Shown here piece by piece: positions 1 to 8,406 of a stretch of 64,000 nt of DNA (positions are counted from its first letter, which is position 1; each line of letters begins with the position of its first letter). The notes below the pieces were generated by a model. That model did not search any database and was not told where the DNA came from. It saw only the letters and a list, made by a program, of their open reading frames with translations. The DNA comes from JACKBJ01 sp964549495 (GTDB lineage Bacteria > Chloroflexota > Anaerolineae > Epilineales > Epilineaceae). Location: the NCBI GenBank assembly GCA_964549495.1, contig CAZJWJ010000003.1, positions 26,745 to 90,744 on the forward strand. The letters are read 5' to 3'. The position numbers and the translations under genes were made by a program.

Positions 1-155
1 CCTTGGTCTACGCCTACCATCACGACTTCGTGGTCTTCAGCCTGATCGACAACTCCTCCAGCCACCAGATCCAGCTCAGCCTCTTCGAGCCTTCGGAAAA
101 GGCTTTCGTCGAGCAACTCTGGGAAGACCACAACATCCGCTTCCGGGTGGTCTAG
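1..155 (+). CDS. C-terminal end of an unrecognised protein (truncated by window edge)
   Basis: An open frame runs from the left edge (first full codon at 3) to TAG at 153-155 and encodes about 50 residues ending in NIRFRVV. The visible part is mixed polar and hydrophobic (VFSLIDNSSS, QIQLSLFEPS) and shows no catalytic motif or membrane segment. It reads in the same direction as the TPR gene starting 51 bases later. I do not recognise the family. It is called coding because the frame is open up to the edge and has a natural stop just before a well-formed start for the next gene. Confidence 0.55.
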   Translation, partial: LVYAYHHDFVVFSLIDNSSSHQIQLSLFEPSEKAFVEQLWEDHNIRFRVV

Positions 156-205
156 TCTCGCCTCCGGTAATCAAGCCAGCTCGATCGGCACGCAATGGAG
201 GGGCC

Positions 206-859
206 ATGATCGGTCGCATCTTTGACTTCTTCGACCCGGCCCGCGAGGGATTCTTCGGCCGAATGCTGCGCCTCCTGGCCGGCCTGGCCGTCATTCCCAT
301 CCTCGGGCTCTGCATACTGAGCTTTCTCGCCATGCGCAGCGAGGGCGGCCGCTACGTCCTGGCGCGCGCCTTCCTGGACAACAACCTTCCACGCTTTGCC
401 TTCGTGCTGGCCTCCGACCTGGCCGAGGACTTCCCCGAGGAGTGGGAGTACCATCGCATCGAGGGCTGGTCGCTGCGCCGATCCGGCGAGTACGAGCGCA
501 GCTTGCAGTCCTATGAACGCGCCATCGAGATCATGCCCGATAACTGGTGGCCCCACAGCCACCTCTGCTTCTACTCGGCCCTGCTATCGGACCCGCAACC
601 GGTCATGGATCACTGCGACCGCGCCGTGGAGCTGGCGCCCGAAGGCGAGCACTCGGCCTTGTACCGGCGCGGCATCGCCCGCCTTCGAATCGATGACCTC
701 GAAGGCGCCAGCCAAGATCTAGCACTCGCTCTGGAAATCTGGCCGGAGGACGAAAACGAGCCGCAGCATCACGACGCGATCACCTATCTGGCCGCGGCGC
801 AAGACGGGCGGAACGTCTTTGACGAAGAGGCCATGGCAAGAGAGCTCGCCCGCTACTGA
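206..859 (+). CDS. membrane-anchored TPR protein
   Basis: A 217-residue protein. After a short amphipathic N-terminus there is one strong hydrophobic segment at about residues 19-42, then a soluble part with two to three tetratricopeptide-like helical pairs at roughly 75-175 (SGEYERSLQSYERAIEIMPD, ALYRRGIARLRIDDLEGA). TPR units bind partner proteins; the topology suggests a single-span scaffold, with the side of the membrane not determinable here. The ATG start has GGAGGGG directly upstream. No enzymatic motif is visible, so the specific partner is unknown. Codon use matches the surrounding genes. Confidence 0.75.
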   Translation: MIGRIFDFFDPAREGFFGRMLRLLAGLAVIPILGLCILSFLAMRSEGGRYVLARAFLDNNLPRFAFVLASDLAEDFPEEWEYHRIEGWSLRRSGEYERSLQSYERAIEIMPDNWWPHSHLCFYSALLSDPQPVMDHCDRAVELAPEGEHSALYRRGIARLRIDDLEGASQDLALALEIWPEDENEPQHHDAITYLAAAQDGRNVFDEEAMARELARY

Positions 860-1017
860 ATCCGAGGCCCCGACGCGTCGGGCCCCTGTCGATCGGCGTC
901 AGGCATTCGATTCCATGGACCCAAGCCCAAATGCCATCTCCAGCTCGAAGGGCGCACTCGACCGAGGCCCGCAGCGGTCCAAGGCCATGAGGGCCACGCC
1001 TCGGTGCGGGCTCGGGG

Positions 1018-1046
1018 TTGATTCGCCGGGCCAAGTTCCCTAAGCT
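1018..1046 (+). promoter_or_regulatory. sigma70-like promoter, probably leaderless, for the STAND regulator
   Basis: TTGATT (1018-1023), a 17-nt spacer and TAAGCT (1041-1046). The GTG start lies 8 nt after the -10 box and no Shine-Dalgarno sequence is visible, so transcription should begin at or next to the start codon. Confidence 0.55.
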
Positions 1047-1054
1047 AGAGCGCC

Positions 1055-3772
1055 GTGACCACCCTCGACCCATTTCCCCACGATGCTCGGATCGAAGCCG
1101 AGGCGGAGGCGATTCAAAGCCTGATCGCTTCCGGCGATGACAGCCTCGCTCGCCAGGCCGCCGTGACGCTCCTGGAAGACTCGCTGGAGGCGCTGCGCGC
1201 CGAGGCGGGCATCCAGGCTGATCCCCAGCCGACTCGGAGCGGCATGCTGGGCGATCTGTCGCGCTGCTTCGCGACCGGGAACCTGGACCTGGAAGCGCTG
1301 GCGCTGATCCGAGCTCGCCACGTGAGCCCAGTGCAGCTGACCGTGCGCGAGGTTGCCGAGACCGTCAGCCTGGGGGAACGCAGCCTCCGTCGGCGACAGA
1401 AGCGGGGCTTCCAATACCTGGCGCGTCGAGCCGCCGAAGGACGAGCAGGAATCACGAGTCCCCACGAAACCAACGGCAGCGCCGCAACGACGCGAGGCGA
1501 TGTCGATCTGCCCCTGCCCGGCGATCGCTTCGTCGGTCGCGACGCGGAGCTGGAGACCATTCTCGATCGGCTCGAGCAGGATCGGGTCCTGACGCTGTGG
1601 GGGCCGGCCGGCATCGGCAAGAGCCGGCTGGCCATGGAGGCTGCCCGGCGGATCCACCTCCGCTGCGGATCGCCGGTCTGGTTCCTCCCGCTGGAGCATC
1701 TGGACAGCCCGGATCTCATCGCGCCGGCCCTGGCCGCCGTGCTGCGCGCCAGCGGCATCGAACACGAGCTCGAGGGCGAGGATCCCGTCGTCTGGCTCGC
1801 ACAAGCCCGCGGACTCTTGGTCCTCGATCGCTGCGAGCATCTGATCGCGGACTGCGCGGTGCTGATCGACCGCCTGGAGCACGAGGCGCCGGGACTGTGG
1901 CTCTTGATCACCAGTCGCCGGCCCGTCGAGGCTGGGAGGGACCGGCTGCTGCCGATCGAAGCGCTCGAGCTCCCGACCCTGGACGAGGTAGGGGACGGGG
2001 CGATCCTGGAAAGGAGGGCCGCCTCGCAGCTCTTCTTGGAGCGCCTGCGCACCAAGCGGCCGGACTTTCGACTCGATGACACCTCCGCCGAACAGATCGC
2101 CATCCTGGTGCGACGGCTGGAAGGCTTGCCCCTGGCCATCGAGATCGCGGCCGCCCGGGCCAGCCTGCTGCCGCTGGAAACCGTGGCCTGGCGTATGGCC
2201 CGTCGCATTGCCCGCGATGCGCGCGAGAGCAATCCACGGCCGGAGACGCCCGAATCGATCCAACGTGCCATCGAGGGTGGCCTGACCGATCTGAGCGCCC
2301 GGGAGCACCGCTTGTTGGCCGGCCTCTCCGTCTTCGCCGGCGGCTTCGAACTGCGCAGCGTACAGGCCGTGTGCGGTCCCCAAGAACGCGCCGCCAGCGA
2401 GACCGAGACGGAGGTGGTGGACGCCGCGCTGGCCCGAGATCTGGGCAGTCTGGTCCAGCGCTCCTTGGTGGTCCGCATGAAGTCCGGCGGCGGCCGGCGC
2501 CATCGCATGCTGGAATCCCTGCGCGCCTACGCGACCGACATGCTCCTGCGCGCTGGACTGCAGGAGCATCTCGCGCGCCGTCACGCCGAGTACTTCGCTT
2601 GGCTGGCGGCGCGCTCCAGCGAAGCGCTGTCCGGCAGCCAGGTCGGGCCGTGGATGCGGCGGCTGGCCTTGGAGCACGACAACCTGCAGACGGCCTTCGC
2701 ATGGGCGCTGAGCTGGGATCCCCCCTTGGCGTTGCGCATCGCCTGCGGCTTGTCGCGCTACCGCATCGTCTCCGGGCAGCTGAGCGCGGGTCGCAAGGCC
2801 ATCGAGCAAGCCCTGTCGGCCTGCCGCGAGTCGGAACTCGCGATCGCCTTCGATGAGGAATTGGAGGCCCTATCGTCGGCCGGGGCCATGGCCCGCCAGC
2901 AGAGCGAGTTCACCGTCGCCCGTGATTGGCTCGAGGAGGCTCTGGCGCTCGCCCGCCGGCAAGGCGAGCCCGAGTCGCTGGCCACCACGCTGCGCCGGTT
3001 GGGCAACGTGGTCGAGGAGATGGGAAGGCGCGAGCGGGCACGCGACCTCTACCGCGAAGCCGCCGAGTTGAGCCGCGACAGCGGTGACGCACGAGGACTG
3101 GCCTCCGCGTTGAACAATCTCGGGATCCTGGCAGAACACGAGGGTCGGCCGGCGGAGGCCGCCACGATGCTGCAAGAGGCCCTCGAGCTGGCCGAGCAGA
3201 CTCAGGCCACGTGGCTGGAAGGGGTCTTGCGCGGCAATCTGGGCATCTCTTTCTCGAGCTTGGGTCGCTACGAGGAGGCACGCGATGCCTTCCTGGGCTC
3301 GCTGGAGACCGCACGCGCCCTGAGCGATCGGCTGGGCATCGGCTCGCTCTTGACCTTGCTGGCCATCATGGACCTGAAGCTGGGTCATGTGGAATCGGTC
3401 CGCGACCGGCTGCGCGAGGCCTTGCCCCATCTGGACGATCTGGCCGAACGGCAGAAGGCTGGCGAGTGGCTGGACACCTGCGCCGGCCTCCTTCTGCGCC
3501 TGGGCGATGCCCGCCTGGCGGCGGTGACGCTCGGGGCCGCAGACGGCATCCGCGAGCGCTGGGAGATCGAGATCCTGCCCAAGGCCCTGTCGGTCTGGCG
3601 GCAGCTCGAGACCAGCCTGGTCGAGGCGCTCGGCGCCGATGCGGTGGCCGCGCTGCGCCGCGAGGGAGCCAGTCGCCCCTGGCAAGCCGTCGCGAGCCAG
3701 GCAATCCGACGCGTCGATCACCTGACTCGCGATTCGTTCGATGCCGCGGACTCGGGTCTGGAGACGGCCTGA
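1055..3772 (+). CDS. STAND-type NB-ARC/TPR ATPase regulator
   Basis: A 905-residue protein with a signal-transduction ATPase layout. Residues 1-125 are helical and include a possible helix-turn-helix at about 95-120 (VREVAETVSLGERSLRR). The nucleotide-binding domain has Walker A GPAGIGKS at 183-190, Walker B LLVLDRC at about 254-260, a TSRRP sensor-like stretch at about 286 and the GLPLAIE signature at about 357-363. From about 570 to 870 there are repeated TPR units. In known STAND proteins (MalT, AfsR, NB-ARC families) the repeat domain senses a ligand or partner and the NTPase gates output. The output here is inferred to be DNA binding through the N-terminal HTH; no classical LuxR or SARP domain is seen. 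The target is unknown. Confidence 0.8.
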   Translation: MTTLDPFPHDARIEAEAEAIQSLIASGDDSLARQAAVTLLEDSLEALRAEAGIQADPQPTRSGMLGDLSRCFATGNLDLEALALIRARHVSPVQLTVREVAETVSLGERSLRRRQKRGFQYLARRAAEGRAGITSPHETNGSAATTRGDVDLPLPGDRFVGRDAELETILDRLEQDRVLTLWGPAGIGKSRLAMEAARRIHLRCGSPVWFLPLEHLDSPDLIAPALAAVLRASGIEHELEGEDPVVWLAQARGLLVLDRCEHLIADCAVLIDRLEHEAPGLWLLITSRRPVEAGRDRLLPIEALELPTLDEVGDGAILERRAASQLFLERLRTKRPDFRLDDTSAEQIAILVRRLEGLPLAIEIAAARASLLPLETVAWRMARRIARDARESNPRPETPESIQRAIEGGLTDLSAREHRLLAGLSVFAGGFELRSVQAVCGPQERAASETETEVVDAALARDLGSLVQRSLVVRMKSGGGRRHRMLESLRAYATDMLLRAGLQEHLARRHAEYFAWLAARSSEALSGSQVGPWMRRLALEHDNLQTAFAWALSWDPPLALRIACGLSRYRIVSGQLSAGRKAIEQALSACRESELAIAFDEELEALSSAGAMARQQSEFTVARDWLEEALALARRQGEPESLATTLRRLGNVVEEMGRRERARDLYREAAELSRDSGDARGLASALNNLGILAEHEGRPAEAATMLQEALELAEQTQATWLEGVLRGNLGISFSSLGRYEEARDAFLGSLETARALSDRLGIGSLLTLLAIMDLKLGHVESVRDRLREALPHLDDLAERQKAGEWLDTCAGLLLRLGDARLAAVTLGAADGIRERWEIEILPKALSVWRQLETSLVEALGADAVAALRREGASRPWQAVASQAIRRVDHLTRDSFDAADSGLETA

Positions 3773-3819
3773 GGCTACTGCTGCCTGACGCTTGCCCGCT
3801 TCGAGACTCGGCACAAGTC

Positions 3820-3865
3820 CACGAACCGGTTTCGATCCGTGGAGGTGCGCCGAGTTCCGGCGCGT
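3820..3865. repeat. 46-nt hairpin-containing repeat, copy 1
   Basis: Shares most of its 46 positions with 37618-37663. The core is an inverted repeat GCGCCG/CGGCGC around a 4-5 nt loop. Both copies lie between the ends of convergent genes, as expected for a bidirectional terminator or a REP-like element. There is no T-tract. Confidence 0.5.
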
Positions 3866-3872
3866 GGCGGAC

Positions 3873-3912
3873 TCAGTCGATGTCCAGCAGCAGGTCGTAG
3901 CCGATCGGTGGA
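3873..3912 (-). pseudogene. detached 3' end of the PPC-domain gene (left of assembly gap)
   Basis: Reading leftward from the gap, the frame encodes PPIGYDLLLDID and a TGA stop. The first nine residues match the intact gene to the right (PPIGYDLLL), and the 27 bases at 3886-3912 are identical to 4039-4065. This is probably the true C-terminus of the neighbouring gene, separated from it by a mis-scaffolded insert, rather than a second gene. Confidence 0.55.
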
Positions 3913-3922
3913 NNNNNNNNNN
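3913..3922. other. assembly gap (10 N)
   Basis: Ten N characters. The gap starts exactly where a 27-base sequence shared with 4039-4065 ends, which points to a scaffolding join on a short repeat. Confidence 0.95.
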
Positions 3923-3995
3923 CGTAGGGTCGCGGCCGCTCCCCGCGCGCTGGCCCGTCGCCGCCGTACGCGCCGGGACCTCGGCCGGCAGGCGC

Positions 3996-4484
3996 TCACC
4001 GCTCTTCCGGAGGCCTGAGCTTGCGGAAGGCGGCGTAGAGCAGCAGGTCGTAGCCGATCGGTGGATTGGCGGCGCTGCTACCCGCTTCGACTTGGAGATA
4101 GTGGTCGCCGATCACCGAGCCGGCCGTGAACTCCAGCAGCCAGTCATCCCCGTCGCGGACCCAGCCGGACGAGTCCACGTGTCGACCTCCTCCGCCATCC
4201 GGATCGCAGGCGCTGTCGAGGCGCGGCGCGAGCCCCTCGTCCGGATCGGTGAGGCGGAGGCTCACCTCCTGGCTCGATTGCGTCAGCGAGAAGACGTAGG
4301 CATCGATCTCGGTCGAGCTTCCGAGATCGGTCGACACGGGCGTCCCAGCCGCCAGGGGCTGGGCCGGATCCGGGTCGCCGCAATCGGCGAGGACGGCCGA
4401 GGGCCCCCTCGGGATCGGACCAGCGAGGATGGGCAGACCGAGCAGCAACAGCAATAGGGTCGAACGGCGGCGATGGTTGGACAC
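3996..4484 (-). CDS. secreted PPC-domain protein (3' end probably misassembled)
   Basis: As assembled this is 162 residues from a GTG at 4484, chosen because AGGAGG lies 6 nt upstream. The N-terminus is a Sec signal peptide: basic HRRR, a run of leucines, then a cleavage region ending near SAVLADC. The mature part resembles the bacterial pre-peptidase C-terminal (PPC) beta-sandwich: a segment EIDAYVFSL, then HYLQVEAGSS and PPIGYDLLL as later strands. PPC domains are usually appended to exported enzymes; here one stands alone and may be a secreted or lipid-linked adhesive or chaperone-like unit. The last 14 residues (YAAFRKLRPPEER region) look unlike a PPC end. Removing 3913-4065 restores an in-frame end at 3873 with DLLLDID, giving 152 residues. 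Confidence 0.65.
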   Translation of the reverse strand: MSNHRRRSTLLLLLLGLPILAGPIPRGPSAVLADCGDPDPAQPLAAGTPVSTDLGSSTEIDAYVFSLTQSSQEVSLRLTDPDEGLAPRLDSACDPDGGGGRHVDSSGWVRDGDDWLLEFTAGSVIGDHYLQVEAGSSAANPPIGYDLLLYAAFRKLRPPEER

Positions 4485-4675
4485 GTCGCACCTCCTTGGC
4501 AAACGGATCGCGTTTGCAGGAAGGTGCGGGATGGCTGTTGCAGGTAGTGCAACTGGCTTCGAAACTGATCGACGGGGCGCCCCGCCATCGACTTCCGGGC
4601 AGGCCCGAATCGAGCCTCACGGAGATCGGGGAGGCGCTGGCTGGACGGGGTCGGGGAAGTCCGTCGGCTTGCGGC

Positions 4676-7075
4676 TCAGATGCCCTGAGGCAGCCAGAGG
4701 TTCTTGACCTGGACGGCACGGCGCAGGCGCTCGCGCTCGAACTCCGCATCGCGGACTTGCCAGTCGATGCCGGCCGGCAAGCACCAGGTCTGCTTGAGGT
4801 TGCCGACCGATCGGGCTTCGCAGTCGGCAGCCAGGGCCGGGTCGCCCTCGCCGTCGCCGGCCAGCCACAGCGCGTCCAGGCCGTCATGATCGGCCAGGAC
4901 GGGCGCCAGCTCGGATCGCAGCCCGGTGATCAGGTTCAGCGTGCCGCCGGGCAAGTCCGAAGCCTCGAGCATCTGGTAGAGCTCGGCCGCCAAGAGCGGC
5001 GCCCGCTGGCTGGGCAGGGCGATGACGCGGTTGCCACAAGCCATGAGCGGACCGGCCAGTCCCAGCAGTCCGGACAGTGGCGCGGCATCGGGGCAGACCA
5101 GGCCGACGAGCCCGTGCGGTTCGTGGAGGGCGAGCACCAGTCCGCGCAGCGGCACCCCGTGCACGGCGCCATCATGCTTGTCGGACCATGCGGCCCAGGT
5201 GAAACAGGCATCCACGGCCGCCTCGACCTCGCGTTCGGCTGCCTCGAGCCCGCATTCGAGCGCTTCGTCGACGCGCTCGACGAGGACCCCGCGCCGAGCA
5301 GCGAGATTCTCGCCCAGGTAGTAGAGCACCTGGGCGCGGGAATGCGCGCTGGCCTTGGCCCACTCGACTTGGGACCGCGCCGCCTCGACCGCATCGCGGA
5401 TGTCCTTGCGGTTGCCACGCGCGACCTGGCCCAAGGACCGGCCCGAAACCGAGGCCACCGACAGACTGTAGCCACCGTCCGGTCGCCGCTGCCGGCCGCC
5501 GATGTAGAGCTTGGCAGTCCGATCGATCCTCGACCGATCGCCATTGTCTGCCTCGGCCCGGCGCCCCTTCGCTGCTCGGCCCAGGCCGTCGGCCGGCTGC
5601 CGTGGCGGCGCGACCGGGCGCAGGTAGGCCTGCATGCCCTCCCGGCCCCCTTCGCGTCCGAAACCGCTCTCCTGGTAGCCGCCGAATCCGGAGGCGGCGT
5701 CGAAGAGGTTCGTGCAGTTGACCCAGACCGTGCCGGCGCGGATGGCGCGGGAGACCGCCAGTGCGGTATCCAGGTCCTGCGTCCAGACGCTGGCCGCCAG
5801 GCCGTAGCGCGTGTCGTTGGCCAGCTCGATGGCCTCGGCCGGGCTGCGGAAGCTCATCGACACCAGGACCGGCCCGAAGATCTCCTCGCGGGCGATGGTC
5901 GAGGCGGGCGCCACCTCGGTAAAGAGCGTCGGCGGGAAGAAGTAGCCCGACTCGGGCAGATCGAACTCGGGCTGCCAGCAGCGCGCGCCTTCGGCCTTGC
6001 CGATGTCGCAGAGCTCGCGGATGCGCTCGAGTTGCACTTCTGCCACGATGGCGCCGATGTCGACCGCCTTGTCCAAGGGCGGGCCGACCCGCAGGCGGGC
6101 CATGCGCCGGCGCAGGCGAGCGTGGAAGTCCTCGGCGATGGACTCGGCGACGAGCAATCGGCTGCCGGCGCAGCAGACCTGGCCCTGATTGAACCAGATC
6201 GCGTCGACCAGGCCTTCGACGGCGCTGTCCACATCAGCATCCTCGAAGACGACGAAGGGGCTCTTGCCGCCGAGCTCGAGCGTCAGTCCCTTGCCGCTGC
6301 CGGCCGTTGCGCGGCGGATCCGGCGCCCGACCTCGGTCGATCCGGTGAAGGCCAGCTTGTCCACGCCTTCGTGCTCGACCAGCAGCGCACCGGTCTCGCC
6401 GGCACCGGTGACCACGTTGAGCAGGCCCGGCGGCAGGCCGGCCTCGGCTGCCAGCTCGGCCAGGAGCAAGGCCGTCAGCGGCGTGTGCTCGGCCGGCTTG
6501 AGGACCACCGTGTTGCCCGCGGCCAGGGCCGGCGCGACCTTCCAGGCCATCATGAGCAGGGGAAAGTTCCAGGGGATGATCTGGCCGCAGACGCCCCAGG
6601 GCTCACGGCCAGCCAGCTCGGTCTCGGCCAGCTGCGCCCAACCGGCATGATGGTAGAAGTGCCGAGCCACCAGAGGGATGTCCACATCGCGGCTCTCGCG
6701 GATGGGCTTGCCGTTGTCCAAGCTCTCGAGTGTTGCCAACAGGCGAGCATTGCGCTGCACCGCACGGGCCAGGGCATAGAGGTGACGGGCCCTTTGGCTG
6801 CCCGTGAGTGCGCGCCAGGCCGGCAGCGCCCTCCGCGCCGCGGCCACCGCTCGGTCGACGTCGGTGGCATCACCGATGGCCGCCTCGGCGATCACCTGGC
6901 CGGTAGATGGATCGCGAACCTCGAAGCGCTCGCCCGCCTCGGCCGCCCGCCAACGTCCGTCGATCCAATGATCGAAATGCGGGCCGCGCGCTTCGATCCA
7001 AGCCCGCGCATCGGCAGCCGACTCGGGCGCCGGGGCGTAGTTCAATTCGTGAAAGGCATTGATGATCTGGTTCAC
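4676..7075 (-). CDS. double-domain aldehyde dehydrogenase, ALDH16-like
   Basis: A 799-residue protein from a GTG with GAGGAG 6 nt upstream. Residues 1 to about 490 form a complete NAD(P)-dependent aldehyde dehydrogenase: PWNFPLLM, the catalytic Glu267 in LELGGKSP and the catalytic Cys301 in GQVCCAGS, with EIFGPV and GGYQESGFGREGG following. From about 510 a second, shorter ALDH fold starts (LYIGGRQRRPDGG) with no catalytic Cys or ELGG motif. This active-plus-degenerate arrangement is the hallmark of the ALDH16 family. It lies 47 nt downstream of deoC on the same strand, so it probably oxidises the acetaldehyde or another short aldehyde released by deoxyribose-phosphate cleavage. Substrate assignment is inferred from context. 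Confidence 0.85.
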   Translation of the reverse strand: MNQIINAFHELNYAPAPESAADARAWIEARGPHFDHWIDGRWRAAEAGERFEVRDPSTGQVIAEAAIGDATDVDRAVAAARRALPAWRALTGSQRARHLYALARAVQRNARLLATLESLDNGKPIRESRDVDIPLVARHFYHHAGWAQLAETELAGREPWGVCGQIIPWNFPLLMMAWKVAPALAAGNTVVLKPAEHTPLTALLLAELAAEAGLPPGLLNVVTGAGETGALLVEHEGVDKLAFTGSTEVGRRIRRATAGSGKGLTLELGGKSPFVVFEDADVDSAVEGLVDAIWFNQGQVCCAGSRLLVAESIAEDFHARLRRRMARLRVGPPLDKAVDIGAIVAEVQLERIRELCDIGKAEGARCWQPEFDLPESGYFFPPTLFTEVAPASTIAREEIFGPVLVSMSFRSPAEAIELANDTRYGLAASVWTQDLDTALAVSRAIRAGTVWVNCTNLFDAASGFGGYQESGFGREGGREGMQAYLRPVAPPRQPADGLGRAAKGRRAEADNGDRSRIDRTAKLYIGGRQRRPDGGYSLSVASVSGRSLGQVARGNRKDIRDAVEAARSQVEWAKASAHSRAQVLYYLGENLAARRGVLVERVDEALECGLEAAEREVEAAVDACFTWAAWSDKHDGAVHGVPLRGLVLALHEPHGLVGLVCPDAAPLSGLLGLAGPLMACGNRVIALPSQRAPLLAAELYQMLEASDLPGGTLNLITGLRSELAPVLADHDGLDALWLAGDGEGDPALAADCEARSVGNLKQTWCLPAGIDWQVRDAEFERERLRRAVQVKNLWLPQGI

Positions 7076-7122
7076 GACCGGCTCCTCTGCCCTCGACGGG
7101 CCATGGCAAGACCGAGGAATGC

Positions 7123-8208
7123 TCAGCTCATCCCGTGGCGGCGAAAGTCCGAGTAGCGCCCGGTCACGCGGTGCTCGAGCTGGCGCTCGATATCGGCCAG
7201 GACCGAGCTGGCGCCCAGGCGCAGATAGCCGGGTCGCAGGCGCCGCGGGCCGAGCTCCTCGCGCGTCAGGCGCAACCAGGCCAAGGCGTCCTTGGCGCTG
7301 GAGATGCCGCCGGCGGGCTTGAAGCCGCAGGCGATACCGCTCTCGGCCTCGTAGTCCCGGATGGCCCGCAGCATCACCAGGCCCACCGGCAGGGTGGCGT
7401 TGACGCGCTCCTTGCCGGTCGAGGTCTTGATGAAGTCGGCGCCGGCCTGCAGGCTGACCCGGCTGCAGACGGCCACCTGGCGCAGGCTGGCCAGCTCACC
7501 CGTTGCCAGGATGACCTTCATCGAGGCCGGTCCACAAGCCTCCTTGCAGGCCGCCACCTCCTCGTAGAGCTCGCGCCAGCGTCCGGTCAGGGCCAAGGGA
7601 CGGTGGATGACGATGTCGATCTCGTCGGCGCCGGCCGCCACCGCCATGCGGATCTCCGCCAGGCGCAAGGCCAGCGGCAGCTGGCCGGCCGGGAAGCCGG
7701 TGGCCACCGAGCAGACCGGGATGCCGCTGCCCTCCAGGCCAAGCCTGGCCGTCTCCACCTGGCTGGGGTAGACGCAGACCGCGGCCACCTTCAGATCCAG
7801 ATCCTCGGCGCCCAGGGCCCGCAACAGATCGGGGCGCAAGGGCTGTCGGGCCTTGCCGCAGAGGCGATGCACGCGGCCGGCGGTGTCGTCGCCGGCCAGC
7901 GTGGTCAGGTCGATCAGACCGATCGCGCGCAGGAGCCAGCCGCTCTGCGCGTGTCCCTTGATCGAGCGCCGCGGCCCGAGGCTGGCCGTCCGCCGCTCGA
8001 CTGCGCTGCGGTTGACGCGCGGGGCCAAGGCCCAGTCAAGATCGAGCGCTTGGCCAGGATTTCGGGCCTTGACCGAAAGCGCGGCGGTCGAGCCCTCGTC
8101 CATCCCTCGAGACCGAGTCGGCGCCTGTCGATCCTCATCGTCCCTCGAGGTAGCGGAGCCCCGCATGGACGATCGATCGCGGATCGATGGCATTGTTGAT
8201 GCGGTCAT
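7123..8208 (-). CDS. deoC: deoxyribose-phosphate aldolase
   Basis: A 361-residue class I aldolase that cleaves 2-deoxyribose-5-phosphate to acetaldehyde and glyceraldehyde-3-phosphate in deoxynucleoside catabolism. Family motifs are present: VCVYPSQV, the Schiff-base lysine in FIKTSTGK (about residue 261), and a second lysine in CGFKPAGGI (about 297). The protein is longer than ordinary bacterial DeoC (about 220-260) because of roughly 90-100 extra N-terminal residues that are Arg/Ser/Asp rich and without a recognised domain. The ATG at 8208 is chosen for its AGGAG 7-8 nt upstream; a second ATG at 8193 would remove only five residues. It is the first gene of an operon with the ALDH16-like dehydrogenase. 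Confidence 0.88.
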   Translation of the reverse strand: MTASTMPSIRDRSSMRGSATSRDDEDRQAPTRSRGMDEGSTAALSVKARNPGQALDLDWALAPRVNRSAVERRTASLGPRRSIKGHAQSGWLLRAIGLIDLTTLAGDDTAGRVHRLCGKARQPLRPDLLRALGAEDLDLKVAAVCVYPSQVETARLGLEGSGIPVCSVATGFPAGQLPLALRLAEIRMAVAAGADEIDIVIHRPLALTGRWRELYEEVAACKEACGPASMKVILATGELASLRQVAVCSRVSLQAGADFIKTSTGKERVNATLPVGLVMLRAIRDYEAESGIACGFKPAGGISSAKDALAWLRLTREELGPRRLRPGYLRLGASSVLADIERQLEHRVTGRYSDFRRHGMS

Positions 8209-8393
8209 GGCGGTCTCCTGGATGGCTGGGCGCATTCGAACTCGCGGTCTCGGCCGTCGAGAATCATAACATCGTGCCGCGAGCCGCCACAACGCTCGGC
8301 TGGCGGGATCGCTTCCCGTCACGCGGTACGCATCCGTCCAAATGTGTCCGCTTTGTGACCGGCCCTTGGCCCCGGCTCGGGCACCGACTGGGC

Positions 8394-8399
8394 TATGCT
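8394..8399 (+). promoter_or_regulatory. putative -10 box (TATGCT) for the 359-residue unknown gene
   Basis: TATGCT ends 7 nt before the ATG at 8407. No Shine-Dalgarno and no clear -35 are visible. This is one of several -10-like boxes at this distance from a start codon in the window. Confidence 0.3.
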
Positions 8400-8406
8400 T
8401 GAAGAC

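Noticed and set aside
1040..2809. 589-codon open frame antisense to the STAND regulator
   Set aside because: No start context, Gln/Ala/Arg-rich composition and complete overlap with a gene that has clear NB-ARC motifs; a GC-driven shadow.
4496..7156. 886-codon plus-strand frame opposite the ALDH16-like gene
   Set aside because: No domain signal and low-complexity Gln/Ala/Asp composition; the opposite strand has the catalytic motifs.
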